A stretch of 33,489 bases of DNA from a virus. The position numbers were made by a program, and so were the translations under genes. Below, piece by piece: positions 1-8,134 of this stretch. How positions within the stretch are numbered: position 1 is the stretch's first letter; the number at the start of each line of letters is the position of its first letter. Where the stretch lies: IMG/VR virus record IMGVR_UViG_3300013126_004901, positions 1-33,489 of that record; one strand, given 5' to 3'. The notes below the pieces were generated by a model, which did no database searches, was not told the origin of the DNA, and saw nothing but the letters and a program-made list of their open reading frames with translations.

Positions 1-2
1 GC

Positions 3-80
3 GCCCACCGAGACGATGCTATGTACGTAGCAAATCCTATGTGGAACGGCCCTCCACAGGAATTTAAGATCGAGGAATGA
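3..80 (+). CDS. C-terminal end of an upstream gene (partial)
   Basis: The third frame is open from the window edge to a TGA at 78-80, giving a 25-residue tail that ends in FKIEE. The stop lies one base before the next ATG at 82, which is the tight spacing seen across this genome, so this is probably the end of a real gene in the same operon. The fragment is too short to assign a family. The ribosome site of the next gene (GAGGA, 71-75) lies inside it. Confidence 0.45.
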   Translation, partial: AHRDDAMYVANPMWNGPPQEFKIEE

Positions 81-81
81 T

Positions 82-633
82 ATGAACGGAAGCGTCGTAA
101 CCTTTGGCGAACTAGATGCCGACAAAGTCGAAGAGAACTGTCTAATCGGTCTTGAAAGGGACGGCGCTTTCGAGCTACACGAAGTGATTACTAAAACTGC
201 TGAAAACAACAACCGCTGCGGGCTGCTTATCTGTCGCAGCTTCCTTGAGCCTGAAAAAATCAAGACACTGAGTTTCTGGACGGACATGGACAAGACTGTC
301 TTTATCCCTGCTCTGCCATCAAAGATCGGGGACTTTGTACTGGTTAAGCAGACCGTGGCGGCCCAGCCTGATGATATTCAGTCCGATCTAAAGCACGTTA
401 ATATTCTGCCACATGTTGACTTTTTCTGCGAAAAGAGGATGGCTAGCGGGAACTATAAGTTCGTACTTGTTCACAGGCCTTCTGATAAGGCTAAGTCGAT
501 GATGTATGTTGAGGGTATGAGTGGAAAGGCTCTTAACAGATTCTACCCTAAATCCATAACTGCCTATGATCTAGCTCGCCACAAGAAGCGCCTCGCCCGC
601 CTCGGCTATGTCGAAAAGATTATTTCAAAATAA
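82..633 (+). CDS. Unknown phage protein, 183 aa
   Basis: I do not recognise this protein. It is a soluble, mixed alpha/beta sequence without a signal peptide or membrane segment. The C-terminal third is basic (HKKRLARLGYVEKI near residues 167-180), which could mean nucleic-acid contact, but no known motif is visible. The start is supported by GAGGA about 6 bases upstream and by the upstream reading frame stopping one base earlier. It is followed after only two bases by the next gene, so the two are very likely co-transcribed and co-translated. Confidence 0.75.
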   Translation: MNGSVVTFGELDADKVEENCLIGLERDGAFELHEVITKTAENNNRCGLLICRSFLEPEKIKTLSFWTDMDKTVFIPALPSKIGDFVLVKQTVAAQPDDIQSDLKHVNILPHVDFFCEKRMASGNYKFVLVHRPSDKAKSMMYVEGMSGKALNRFYPKSITAYDLARHKKRLARLGYVEKIISK

Positions 634-635
634 AT

Positions 636-1142
636 ATGAAGCTAGAATCCTATATTCTCCGATATGGGACAGAGGAAGACCTCGCGGCTGAGGGTCATTC
701 TGCAGAGGCAATTCATGCCATCTTGGCTCTGCCTCCTGAGATAAGGGGCATGGTCACTGAGGCAACTCCTTATGTCAACGAGACACACAGCAGAAATGGC
801 TTTGAAAAGAAAACATACAGAGTAGATATAGTAACCGAGCAAGGTGCCTTCGTGTACTCGCGACCCGATGGAACACTCGTACCTCACCATCTTTCAAAGT
901 ACAGCACATTTAAGTTTATATTCTGGCAAGTCAATATCTTTTTTCGAACAGGCTATTGGATGGAACCTAGTACTTCTAGGTCTCTGACGGTAGGCGCCTG
1001 GCATAATCCAAGGGAACGGGCGAATGTAGTTGCTTTCTTTGCAGCCGCCCCGTTTCTTGTGCCAGCAATACTGATCACAGATGGACTTAAGGAAAAAGGC
1101 AGCGCTATTGCAGCTGCTTTCTATAAACGAACGCGCAAATAG
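636..1142 (+). CDS. Unknown phage protein with a hydrophobic C-terminal segment, 168 aa
   Basis: No family recognised. Residues 1-90 are polar. Two hydrophobic stretches follow: roughly 91-103 (TFKFIFWQVNIFF) and 131-148 (VVAFFAAAPFLVPAILIT), the second long enough to cross a membrane once, with a basic tail (YKRTRK) after it. That pattern would fit a small membrane-associated protein. A holin-like role is conceivable because an endolysin lies 1.2 kb downstream, but nothing proves this. The gene starts two bases after the preceding stop. Its 3' end abuts an extraordinary G/C-only block, so the operon may end here. Confidence 0.7.
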   Translation: MKLESYILRYGTEEDLAAEGHSAEAIHAILALPPEIRGMVTEATPYVNETHSRNGFEKKTYRVDIVTEQGAFVYSRPDGTLVPHHLSKYSTFKFIFWQVNIFFRTGYWMEPSTSRSLTVGAWHNPRERANVVAFFAAAPFLVPAILITDGLKEKGSAIAAAFYKRTRK

Positions 1143-1153
1143 ACCACGGGTAA

Positions 1154-1236
1154 CGCGCGCGCCCGCGCCCGCGCGCCCGGGCGGGGGCCGCCGCCGCGCC
1201 CCGCGCCGCCCGATCCGGTCCGCCGCGCCGCGCCGG
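1154..1236 (+). other. Extreme G/C block between genes
   Basis: Of 83 bases only three are A or T, and positions 1154-1210 are 57 uninterrupted G/C bases. The block contains alternating CG runs, a 10-bp palindrome (CGCCCGGGCG, 1174-1183) and repeated CCGCGCC-type units, and it is more C- than G-rich on this strand. Flanking genes have ordinary composition. It sits in the only gap between the gene ending at 1142 and the ligase. It could form very stable secondary structure and stop transcription, be an insertion, or be an assembly artefact. Confidence 0.85.
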
Positions 1237-1262
1237 AAAAAATCACCAAAGGAAACAAAAAA

Positions 1263-2372
1263 ATGTCAGATTGCGATATTACGCAGCTCGCTCCCCTGTA
1301 TGCACGCACCGAGACAGGAGCCGTCCAAGTATGGATCGCCGAAGTCCAGGGACCACGCTTTAGAACAATCTCGGGCCAGGTAGATGGCAAAAAGATAACT
1401 TCCGAGTGGACTGTCTGTCACGGCAAAAACACTGGCCGCAAAAACGCTACAACTGACGAGCAGCAGGCGCTTCTGGAAGCCCAGGCTAAGTGGAAAAAGA
1501 AGCTGGATTCAGGCTACAGAGAAAATGTCGCAGACATTGATCAGCGCAAGTTCGTAGAGCCAATGCTGGCCAAGAGCTATGACGATTATGCCGACGACAT
1601 CGCATTCCCGATCTATAGCCAACCCAAATACGACGGCATCCGGTGCGTCGTTACTGCGGATTCAATCAACTCCCGCAACGGCAAGCCTATCGTCAGTGCC
1701 CCTCATATCCGTGAGGCCCTCGCTGGACTTTTTCAAAAATTTCCAAATGTGGTACTAGATGGCGAGCTTTACTGCGACAAACTAGCAAATGATTTTAACA
1801 AGATTTGCTCTCTTGTAAAAAAGACCAAGCCCAACGGCGCTGATCTCAAAGAGAGTGCTGCTACTATTCAGTACTGGATCTACGATGTTGCAGACCCCGC
1901 CATGCGCTTTTCTGAGCGGAACCAGTGGTTACTCGATAACCTGCCAGACCATCCGGCTATCCGCCGCGTGCCTACTGAGCTGGTTGCCGATGCACCCGCA
2001 CTTGACGCCCTATACGAAAAGTATATGAACGACGGCTACGAAGGGCAAATGGTGCGGCTAAATACGCCCTACGAGTTCAAGCGCAGCCGCAGCCTGCTCA
2101 AGCGCAAAGAGTTTCGTGACGAGGAATTCACTATCTTGGGAGTAGTAGAGGGCGAAGGCAATAAGACCGGAATGGCAGCGTCCATGCTCTTCAAGAATGC
2201 CGCAGGCACAGAGTTCAACTCGAACATCAAGGGCGACCGCGACTACTTGCGCGGCCTGCTGGCAGGCAAAGACGAGCTAGTCGGCAAACTAGCTACTGTA
2301 AAATACTTCAACCTAACGCCTGATGGCGTACCACGATTTCCGTATGTTGTCGCCATTAGAGATTATGAGTGA
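1263..2372 (+). CDS. ATP-dependent DNA ligase with N-terminal WGR-like region
   Basis: Seals nicks in duplex DNA through a ligase-AMP intermediate, probably for phage replication or repair. The nucleotidyltransferase motifs are all visible: motif I KYDGIR at 122-127 (K122 is the AMP-accepting lysine), motif III DGELY at 166-170, motif IV EGQMVR at 260-265 and motif V LLKRKEF at 278-284. An OB-fold-like C-terminal part follows. Residues about 20-90 (W24, GKN at 54-56, then a WKKK helix) resemble the WGR-like domain found fused to some phage ligases. Length is 369 aa, within the usual range for small viral ligases. AAAGGAAAC upstream of the ATG is the likely ribosome site. The next gene starts 3 bases after the stop. 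Confidence 0.95.
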   Translation: MSDCDITQLAPLYARTETGAVQVWIAEVQGPRFRTISGQVDGKKITSEWTVCHGKNTGRKNATTDEQQALLEAQAKWKKKLDSGYRENVADIDQRKFVEPMLAKSYDDYADDIAFPIYSQPKYDGIRCVVTADSINSRNGKPIVSAPHIREALAGLFQKFPNVVLDGELYCDKLANDFNKICSLVKKTKPNGADLKESAATIQYWIYDVADPAMRFSERNQWLLDNLPDHPAIRRVPTELVADAPALDALYEKYMNDGYEGQMVRLNTPYEFKRSRSLLKRKEFRDEEFTILGVVEGEGNKTGMAASMLFKNAAGTEFNSNIKGDRDYLRGLLAGKDELVGKLATVKYFNLTPDGVPRFPYVVAIRDYE

Positions 2373-2375
2373 ACC

Positions 2376-2843
2376 ATGAAAATTACCAAAACTTCAGCTG
2401 CTGGAATCAACCTAATTAAAAAGTTTGAAGGCTTTAGCGCCAAGCCATATCCTGATCCTGCAACTGGCGGAGTTCCTTTTACCATCGGATATGGGTCCAC
2501 TTACTACGAGGACGGGCGCAAAGTAACAATGGCGGACCCACCCATCACAGAAGATCGAGCAACGCAGCTCCTGGCTCAGCTGCTCGATCACTACGAGCGC
2601 GGAGTTGACTCGCTGTGCCGTGACGACATTAATCAAAACCAGTTCGACGCTCTGGTTTGCTTCGCCTACAACGTGGGCCTAGGCGCGCTAAAGGGCAGCA
2701 CGCTACTGAAGAAACTTAATGCAAATACAAAAGATCCGACCATAAGGGACGAGTTCTTGCGCTGGAACAAAGCAGCTGGTCGAGTAATGAAGGGCCTTAC
2801 AAAAAGACGAGCGGAGGAAGCAGATTTATACTTTAAATCATGA
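2376..2843 (+). CDS. GH24 (T4-type) lysozyme / endolysin
   Basis: Hydrolyses the N-acetylmuramic acid to N-acetylglucosamine bond of peptidoglycan to release progeny. The family signature begins IKKFEGF, with catalytic E18. D27 (YPDPATGG) and T36 (FTIGYG) fill the other active-site positions of the E/D/T triad, with a slightly longer spacing than in T4 lysozyme. NQFDALVCFAYNVG (about 88-101) and the C-terminal LTKRRAEEADLY are also typical of the family. At 155 aa it is a single catalytic domain with no signal peptide, so export should need a holin or pinholin; none is clearly recognised here. It lies 3 bases after the ligase stop, in the same operon. Confidence 0.95.
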   Translation: MKITKTSAAGINLIKKFEGFSAKPYPDPATGGVPFTIGYGSTYYEDGRKVTMADPPITEDRATQLLAQLLDHYERGVDSLCRDDINQNQFDALVCFAYNVGLGALKGSTLLKKLNANTKDPTIRDEFLRWNKAAGRVMKGLTKRRAEEADLYFKS

Positions 2844-2859
2844 AAGCAGCGAGGAAGCT

Positions 2860-3180
2860 ATGCCCGCGACAGACATCCTGATACCAGGGGCTGTGTGTAC
2901 GATAAGTTTCCTCTGTAACGAAATACCAATGGAAGGCCCAGTGCGGTTCTCCCTTTATGAAGTTCCATGGCAGCATTTCTTCGAATTCCTCCCTGATAAT
3001 GAGTTGCGAATGACTGCGAACCAGCTACTTCGTGAATACGACTCTGCCAGCTGGCTTTACGACTTAGAAATTGATCCTGCCGGCAAACAGCGAATATCAC
3101 TGCGCGGCCCTGTTCCTACGCCTCCGGCAACACCCAGTCCACCGTCCGAGAGCATGATCGATCCACCAGCAGGCACATAG
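2860..3180 (+). CDS. Unknown 106-aa protein with proline-rich tail
   Basis: Not recognised. Residues 1-85 look like a small globular domain. The tail from about residue 86 (PVPTPPATPSPP) is proline/serine/threonine-rich and probably disordered. GAGGAA at 2851-2856 gives a well-spaced ribosome site for the ATG at 2860. No membrane segment is visible that would make it a holin or spanin. It is the last gene of the first plus-strand operon: its TAG stop lies inside the loop of the following terminator hairpin. Position next to the endolysin suggests expression with lysis genes but does not establish a lysis role. Confidence 0.7.
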   Translation: MPATDILIPGAVCTISFLCNEIPMEGPVRFSLYEVPWQHFFEFLPDNELRMTANQLLREYDSASWLYDLEIDPAGKQRISLRGPVPTPPATPSPPSESMIDPPAGT

Positions 3181-3196
3181 GTGTCTGCTTTTTTTA
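3168..3196 (+). terminator. Rho-independent terminator overlapping a stop codon
   Basis: AGCAGGCAC (3168-3176) pairs with GTGTCTGCT (3181-3189) with one G-U pair. The loop ATAG contains the TAG stop of the preceding gene, and a run of seven T (3189-3195) follows. This economical design closes the ligase/endolysin operon. Confidence 0.85.
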
Positions 3197-3218
3197 TGTA
3201 AGACCATCATCGCTAGAC

Positions 3219-3247
3219 CCGACCGAGTTTAGTTTGTAAGCTATATT
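3219..3247 (+). promoter_or_regulatory. Candidate promoter for lon
   Basis: TATATT at 3242-3247 is a 5/6 match to a sigma70-type -10 box. A weak -35 (CCGACC, 3219-3224) lies 17 bases upstream. The location between a terminator and the lon start makes a promoter expected here, but the -35 is poor, so a phage-specific or activator-dependent promoter is equally possible. Confidence 0.4.
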
Positions 3248-3283
3248 CGGGGTGGTTCTAAAGAGAAAGCAATAGGAGTTTGA

Positions 3284-5701
3284 ATGACACTCAGTAACAA
3301 GCCCAAGTTTGATCTACGCGATCTTCCAGAGGATCTGCCGCTGCTGCCTCTGCGAAATAGCGTATTTTTCCCGGGCGCAGTAATGCCGCTTACAATTGGC
3401 CGAGCTCGCACTATTCGGCTTATTGAGGACACTATCGAAGAGAGCTCTCTTATTGCAATTGTAGCTCAGCAGTCCCCCGAGGTTGACGATCCTGCTCCAA
3501 TGGACCTCTATAAGGTAGGAACTGTTGCGCGGGTAATCAAGCTTACTCGCACTGGCAAAGACGGATTTTCGGTTGTTGTAGAGGGCCTTGCGCGCTTCCG
3601 CCTAGCGGAAGTTACGCAGACCGATCCATTCCTGCGTGCTCGAATCGAGCTTATCGAAGACGAGGGCGCTAGAGAAGTAGAGGTAGATGCTCTCGCCGCC
3701 AACCTAAAAGAGACCGCTCGCGAGGTCATCGACATGCTCCCTGATCTGCCCGTAATGGCAAAGCAGCTGCTGGACAACATCAGCGACCCGGGCCATCTGG
3801 CTGATCTTATTACGGCTAATATCGACGCCGGTATCGAAGAGAAGCAGGAAGTACTAGAAGCCGCGCACCTTAAGGTTCGCCTTAAGCGAGTACTTGAGCT
3901 AATTACTCGGCAGGCCGAAGTTACCAAAATCTCCAACAAGATTAACTCGCATGTCAAGGGCGAGATGAGCAAGTCGCAGCGCGACTACTACCTCCGCCAG
4001 CAGATGAAGGCCATCAAGGAAGAGCTGGGCGAGCGCGAAGACGATGAGAACGGCATCGAAGAGCTTGAGCGCCGGTTGCGCAACGCCAATATGCCAGAGG
4101 ATGCGGAGAAAGCCGCTAATCGTGAGCTGCGCCGTATCCGCAATATGCAGCCCAGCCAGGCCGAGTACACCGTTGCACGTACATATCTTGAATGGCTCGC
4201 GGACCTGCCGTGGTCAAAGGTTTCTACCGACAATCTTGATATCAGCAATGCTCAACGGCAGCTCGACGAAGACCACTACGGTCTAGAAAAGATTAAAAAG
4301 CGCATCGTCGAGTATCTCGCCGTTCGCAAGCTCAAGAGCGATATGAAGGGTCCAATCCTATGCTTTGTAGGCCCACCTGGCGTTGGTAAGACTTCACTTG
4401 GCCGTTCTATTGCCGATGCCCTTGGTCGCAAGTTCCATCGTATTGCGCTTGGCGGCGTCCGTGACGAAGCCGAGATCCGAGGCCACCGTCGCACGTATAT
4501 CGGCGCCCTGCCCGGTCGTATTATCCAGGGTATGAAGAAGTCGGGTACAAGCAACCCGGTAGTGCTTCTTGACGAGATCGACAAGCTAGGTCATGACGTT
4601 CGTGGTGATCCCGCCGCCGCACTCCTCGAGGTTCTTGACCCAGAGCAGAACAACACGTTCGCGGATCACTACCTTGATGTGCCATACGACCTGTCAAAGG
4701 TTCTGTTTATCGCCACCGCCAACCAGCTGGACACCATCCCTGCCCCCCTGCGGGATCGCATGGAGATTATCGAGGTTCCTGGCTATACTTTTGAAGAAAA
4801 GCTCGCTATCGCCCGGCAGCACCTTGTGCCAAAGCAGCTGCGTGAGCACGGCATTTCAAGCGACCATGTAGAGATTCCAGACGCTACCCTGCTGAAGCTC
4901 GCAATGAGCTACACCCGGGAGGCTGGAGTTCGCAACCTTGAGCGCGAAGTGGCTGGCGTCTGTCGCTCTATCGCAGTAGATGTTGCACTAACAAATACGG
5001 CTGAAAAGACTTTTGACAAAGTAGTCGTCGATGTAGAGCGCCTAGACAAGATCCTTGGAGCGGAGCGCTACTTTAACGAAACAGCTGAGCGCACGTCCCT
5101 GCCGGGTGTTGCGACCGGTCTTGCCTGGACTGCTGCTGGCGGAGATCTGCTGTTTATCGAGGCAACGCGCATGGGCGGCAAGGGTTCGCTAACCCTAACT
5201 GGTCAACTGGGTGACGTCATGAAGGAGTCAGCTCAGGCTGCCATGAGCTGGATTCGCAGCAAGGCCGTAGACCTAGGGCTAGCCGGATCACTGGATGAGC
5301 ACTTCTTGGATAAGAATGATCTACACATTCACTTCCCGGCGGGCGCTATTCCAAAGGACGGTCCCTCGGCTGGCGTAACCATTACGACCGCACTTGTCTC
5401 GCTGCTGACTGGTCGTAATGTTCGCGCTGATACGGCCATGAGTGGAGAGGTCACGCTGCGTGGCCACGTTCTTCCGGTCGGAGGCATTAAGGAGAAGGTA
5501 CTTGCCGCGCATCGCGGTGGTATCCGTCGCGTCATCCTACCCGCTCGCAACGAGAAGGATCTTGCGGATATCCCACCAGTTGTTCGCGAAGAGATGGAGT
5601 TCATCTTCGCCAAGACCGTAGACACCGTTCTGTCGAATGCACTTGAAGGCGGATTTGCCTTCAAGCTTTCTGCAGGCGGAGTACCAGTCGCAGAAGCCTG
5701 A
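3284..5701 (+). CDS. lon: Full-length ATP-dependent Lon protease
   Basis: An AAA+ serine protease that unfolds and degrades damaged or regulatory proteins in the cytoplasm. All parts of a LonA enzyme are present in 805 aa: N-terminal substrate-binding domain (about 15-210, [19 protein letters not shown] start), coiled-coil (about 225-290), AAA+ module with Walker A GPPGVGKT (363-370) and Walker B VVLLDEID (426-433), and a protease domain with the Ser-Lys dyad S695 (KDGPSAG) and K738 (GGIKEK). The length matches bacterial Lon (E. coli is 784), so this is not a truncated relic. AGGAG lies upstream of the ATG. The gene has its own candidate promoter and terminator, so its dose may be set separately from its neighbours. 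Lon is rarely carried by phages; possible roles are host-protein removal or turnover of phage regulators. Confidence 0.98.
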   Translation: MTLSNKPKFDLRDLPEDLPLLPLRNSVFFPGAVMPLTIGRARTIRLIEDTIEESSLIAIVAQQSPEVDDPAPMDLYKVGTVARVIKLTRTGKDGFSVVVEGLARFRLAEVTQTDPFLRARIELIEDEGAREVEVDALAANLKETAREVIDMLPDLPVMAKQLLDNISDPGHLADLITANIDAGIEEKQEVLEAAHLKVRLKRVLELITRQAEVTKISNKINSHVKGEMSKSQRDYYLRQQMKAIKEELGEREDDENGIEELERRLRNANMPEDAEKAANRELRRIRNMQPSQAEYTVARTYLEWLADLPWSKVSTDNLDISNAQRQLDEDHYGLEKIKKRIVEYLAVRKLKSDMKGPILCFVGPPGVGKTSLGRSIADALGRKFHRIALGGVRDEAEIRGHRRTYIGALPGRIIQGMKKSGTSNPVVLLDEIDKLGHDVRGDPAAALLEVLDPEQNNTFADHYLDVPYDLSKVLFIATANQLDTIPAPLRDRMEIIEVPGYTFEEKLAIARQHLVPKQLREHGISSDHVEIPDATLLKLAMSYTREAGVRNLEREVAGVCRSIAVDVALTNTAEKTFDKVVVDVERLDKILGAERYFNETAERTSLPGVATGLAWTAAGGDLLFIEATRMGGKGSLTLTGQLGDVMKESAQAAMSWIRSKAVDLGLAGSLDEHFLDKNDLHIHFPAGAIPKDGPSAGVTITTALVSLLTGRNVRADTAMSGEVTLRGHVLPVGGIKEKVLAAHRGGIRRVILPARNEKDLADIPPVVREEMEFIFAKTVDTVLSNALEGGFAFKLSAGGVPVAEA

Positions 5702-5710
5702 TGAATTAAG

Positions 5711-5738
5711 AAAAGGCCCGGGAAACCGGGCCTTTTTT
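5711..5738 (+). terminator. Rho-independent terminator after lon
   Basis: GGCCCGG (5715-5721) pairs with CCGGGCC (5726-5732) around a GAAA tetraloop. A 5' AAAA and a 3' TTTTTT (5733-5738) extend the stem, so it could work in both directions. Confidence 0.95.
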
Positions 5739-5784
5739 GTGTCTTTTCATTTCCGCTAGCTGATCCGTACCGGGAGGGCTTGCC

Positions 5785-6390
5785 ATGACAACCGAAGTAG
5801 AACACGGAAGATTTATTGTTATCGAAGGTGCTGACGGAGTTGGGTCTAGCACGCAGTGCGGCATTCTGGTAGATACTCTTAAGGCCGAAGGCCGGATAGC
5901 TATGCTCACCGGGGAGCCATCCAGCGGTGAAATCGGTCGTCTGGCGCGGGAGCTGCTGCGATCTGGCGGCGAAACAAACCCTGCTACCCTTGCTCTGCTT
6001 TTTGCAGCTGATCGGCTAGAGCACTATAACAACGTAATCAGGCCTGCGTTGCAGGCTGGTATTGACGTGGTGTCTGATCGCTATCTCCTATCTAGTTACG
6101 TATACCAGTCGCTTGATATGCCGTTAGACCTGGTAAAATCGTTTAATGCCGTAGCTGTGCCAGCCGATGTCACCGTTTTGATATCGCTGCCGTTTGACGT
6201 GGCATGGGAGCGCATACAGCGGCGGCTCAAATCGGGGACTGCTGTCGAAGAGATCTTTGACAAATTAGAATCCCAAAAGCGAATTCATGCCAACTATAAA
6301 AATATGCTGGACATGGTCGGCGGGATCGCGGTTGACGGCAGCGGCACTCCAGAAGAGGTCGCGCAGCGCGTGCGTGCCGCAGTAGGATAG
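5785..6390 (+). CDS. tmk: Thymidylate (dTMP) kinase with altered P-loop
   Basis: Phosphorylates dTMP to dTDP for dTTP supply. Family features: P-loop [12 protein letters not shown] (13-24), EPSSGEIG (dTMP-binding), [10 protein letters not shown] (about 71-80) and [11 protein letters not shown] (DR-Y-SS-YQ motif, near 98-108). At 201 aa it is full length. The P-loop lysine that usually follows the second glycine (GxGK) is serine here (S21). Some bacterial TMP kinases carry Thr or Ser at this position, to my recollection, so the enzyme may still be active, but phosphate contact must come from another residue. GGGAGGG upstream gives a strong ribosome site. It opens the operon running to groEL. 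Confidence 0.93.
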   Translation: MTTEVEHGRFIVIEGADGVGSSTQCGILVDTLKAEGRIAMLTGEPSSGEIGRLARELLRSGGETNPATLALLFAADRLEHYNNVIRPALQAGIDVVSDRYLLSSYVYQSLDMPLDLVKSFNAVAVPADVTVLISLPFDVAWERIQRRLKSGTAVEEIFDKLESQKRIHANYKNMLDMVGGIAVDGSGTPEEVAQRVRAAVG

Positions 6391-6393
6391 AGC

Positions 6394-6981
6394 ATGGCAG
6401 TTTTTTTCTGTAATCCTGCGACCCCTGCTCCGCCAGGCTCCAATGTTCTAAATGTAACGTCGCGATCCAAAACCTGGACAAGGCGTTTCAGCCCTATGGT
6501 CCGAGATGAGCTACCTCTTCAGCTATACGGCTACGAATCGTGGACTGTTGAAAACTTATGGCAGTACTCTAGGAAGTACCCAGGTCAAGATGATCCCCAC
6601 GTATGGAACGAATGGAGAATCGCCGGATACTCGAACGAGCGCGGTGTGCGCTATCCTATGGGCCGTGGTGCGGTGCCAGAGTTCTCCTTCATTACAAGGT
6701 CGTTAGGAAGAATGGGACTGGTGCCAGCAAGAAAGGCGATATACATTCCGGCATACCTTCAAAAACTACAGCGTTTTTGCTGGAAAGAGACCGAGATGCT
6801 TATAGGCGAAATTCGCAAGGGCGACCTGTGGATTTGGGATTTTGATGTTACAAACAATCATGCAGGCTCTTGGGAGAGCATTGTGGCCGACGAAACGCGC
6901 TCCATGGGACATGGCTTTGTGCTAATTCACTGGATCGAAGAGCTGCTGGGGCGCAAGCTGATCGAGAGGATGGCACCATGA
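6394..6981 (+). CDS. Unknown phage protein, 195 aa
   Basis: No family recognised with confidence. The protein is aromatic-rich, with many Trp (for example SWTVENLWQYSRKYPG around 49-64, KGDLWIWDFD around 142-151) and a PMGRGAVPEF segment. There is no signal or membrane segment, and Trp-rich soluble folds like this are common among phage accessory proteins. It begins 3 bases after the tmk stop, and its own stop overlaps the deformylase start (ATGA), so translation is probably coupled to both neighbours. Confidence 0.75.
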   Translation: MAVFFCNPATPAPPGSNVLNVTSRSKTWTRRFSPMVRDELPLQLYGYESWTVENLWQYSRKYPGQDDPHVWNEWRIAGYSNERGVRYPMGRGAVPEFSFITRSLGRMGLVPARKAIYIPAYLQKLQRFCWKETEMLIGEIRKGDLWIWDFDVTNNHAGSWESIVADETRSMGHGFVLIHWIEELLGRKLIERMAP

Positions 6982-7406
6982 GTAATTCAGAATACAAGTT
7001 GTTGCCAAGTGATAGCCCACTACTGCAAGAACGCTGCAGGGAAGTAGGTATGGACGATGACGTCTCCGGCTTGCTAGCAGCTCTTAGAAACATATGCGAA
7101 CAGGAGCGTGGCCTAGGTCTAGCGGAAAACCAGATCGGCAGCGACCTGCGCGTTTTTGTTCTAAATTTTAACGGCATCCGAGCGTATGTCAATCCCGAAA
7201 TACTTGAACAGAGCGGTGATTTCGTTTTTGACGGCGAAGGCTGCCTGTCATTTCCTGGCGAAATTTACTGCACTCGCCGGTTCAGCCGCATAAAGATTCG
7301 TAGCGATAGCGGTCCTGATGAAATTCTGACCGGTATCGAAGCCGTTGCATTCCAGCACGAGCTGGATCATCTTGATGGAATTACAATGCACAAAAGGAGA
7401 GTATAA
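6978..7406 (+). CDS. def: Peptide deformylase
   Basis: Removes the N-formyl group from new proteins. The three motifs are present: GLGLAENQ (45-52; usual form GxGLAAxQ), EGCLS (87-91, metal ligand C89) and QHELDH (126-131, metal ligands H127 and H131, catalytic E128). It has 142 aa, shorter than host enzymes because it ends soon after motif 3; the same truncation is seen in phage deformylases. The start at 6978 is chosen because GAGAGGA lies 7 bases upstream and the ATG overlaps the previous stop as ATGA; an in-frame ATG at 6870 would overlap the previous gene by over 100 bases. With GroEL and Lon it forms a protein-maturation set. Confidence 0.95.
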   Translation: MSNSEYKLLPSDSPLLQERCREVGMDDDVSGLLAALRNICEQERGLGLAENQIGSDLRVFVLNFNGIRAYVNPEILEQSGDFVFDGEGCLSFPGEIYCTRRFSRIKIRSDSGPDEILTGIEAVAFQHELDHLDGITMHKRRV

Positions 7407-7711
7407 TGACTGACCGTAGAATGTCCCGTGAACGTGCCAAGGCTGCCCTCAAAGAGCTAAAGAAGAACAAGCGCCTCCCAAAGAACTACCCTCTGGCCGC
7501 CTACTACCGGCTGCACCTGCTTCAGGAGAAGGGCGAGCGCCTGCTCGCTGATACCCGTCGCCGCGTAAGCGAGCGCGAGCAGGTTATCGCAGGAGTAGAC
7601 GCCGGCGCTGACGATGCCTTTGAAGTCAGCTTGCTTGAGATTGAGGATGACGATGCTGAAAAAGCGGTCGTGGCCGAAGCCAGCGATACGCAGACGGTAG
7701 CGGCGGAATGA
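7406..7711 (+). CDS. Unknown small charged protein, 101 aa
   Basis: Residues 1-60 are strongly basic and helical (RRMSRERAKAALKELKKNKR at 4-23, then RLLADTRRRVSEREQ); residues 65-101 are acidic (EIEDDDAEKA). Such a split-charge, alpha-helical protein could bind nucleic acid or act as an adaptor, but no family is recognised. It is the right size for a co-chaperonin yet shows none of the GroES features (no mobile loop with a GGI-V/L pattern, no beta-barrel pattern). It starts in a TAATG overlap with the deformylase stop, with GGAG 7 bases upstream. Confidence 0.75.
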   Translation: MTDRRMSRERAKAALKELKKNKRLPKNYPLAAYYRLHLLQEKGERLLADTRRRVSEREQVIAGVDAGADDAFEVSLLEIEDDDAEKAVVAEASDTQTVAAE

Positions 7712-8124
7712 GCATCCGCAGGATAAATGAGGAAATCGTCACTGGCAAACTTCTGCCAGTGATGTTTCCTTTTCCTCCAGCAGAGGTACCAGTAGATGAC
7801 GCCCTGCTCGTGACTGCTAGCGGGTCACACATCCTGTACGGCTCGCTTGTTTGGCTAGTTGATGAACGCAGCTGGGGAATTTTAGAATTCGATCAAACTA
7901 TTCTGGATGCCTTGCGCGGATATGCTTTCAGGAATGCAGGAATGCAGCGGTTAGAGTGCCTGCTAAGCCGATACGAAGATGGCAGTCTGAGAATAAATAT
8001 CGGAAGAATCTTGGAGCCAGCCATTGACATTATTGGTAAAGATGCTTATAATGAGATGCGAGGTCGGGCCGAACGCCTAAAAGATCGTTATCTAAAGTTT
8101 GATAAATATACCTTTGCGGTATAA
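7708..8124 (+). CDS. Unknown phage protein, 138 aa
   Basis: No family recognised. The N-terminal half is beta-rich and hydrophobic (GKLLPVMFPFPP, then ILYGSLVWLVDERSWGILEF), the C-terminal half helical with a basic end (RAERLKDRYLKFDKY). No signal peptide or clear membrane segment. The start overlaps the previous stop (ATGA), and groEL begins 10 bases after its stop, so it belongs to the tmk-groEL operon. A role as a chaperonin partner is possible only by position. Confidence 0.7.
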   Translation: MSIRRINEEIVTGKLLPVMFPFPPAEVPVDDALLVTASGSHILYGSLVWLVDERSWGILEFDQTILDALRGYAFRNAGMQRLECLLSRYEDGSLRINIGRILEPAIDIIGKDAYNEMRGRAERLKDRYLKFDKYTFAV

Positions 8125-8134
8125 CGGAGAGTAG

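Noticed and set aside
5321-5805. Long minus-strand frames under lon and groEL (for example 5329-5805, 8030-8938)
   Set aside because: Shadows of strongly biased codons on the plus strand; no motifs, no ribosome sites, and they contradict clear family assignments.
7406-7711. The 101-aa protein as a GroES co-chaperonin
   Set aside because: Size fits, but it is helical and split-charged, with none of the beta-barrel or mobile-loop features of GroES.
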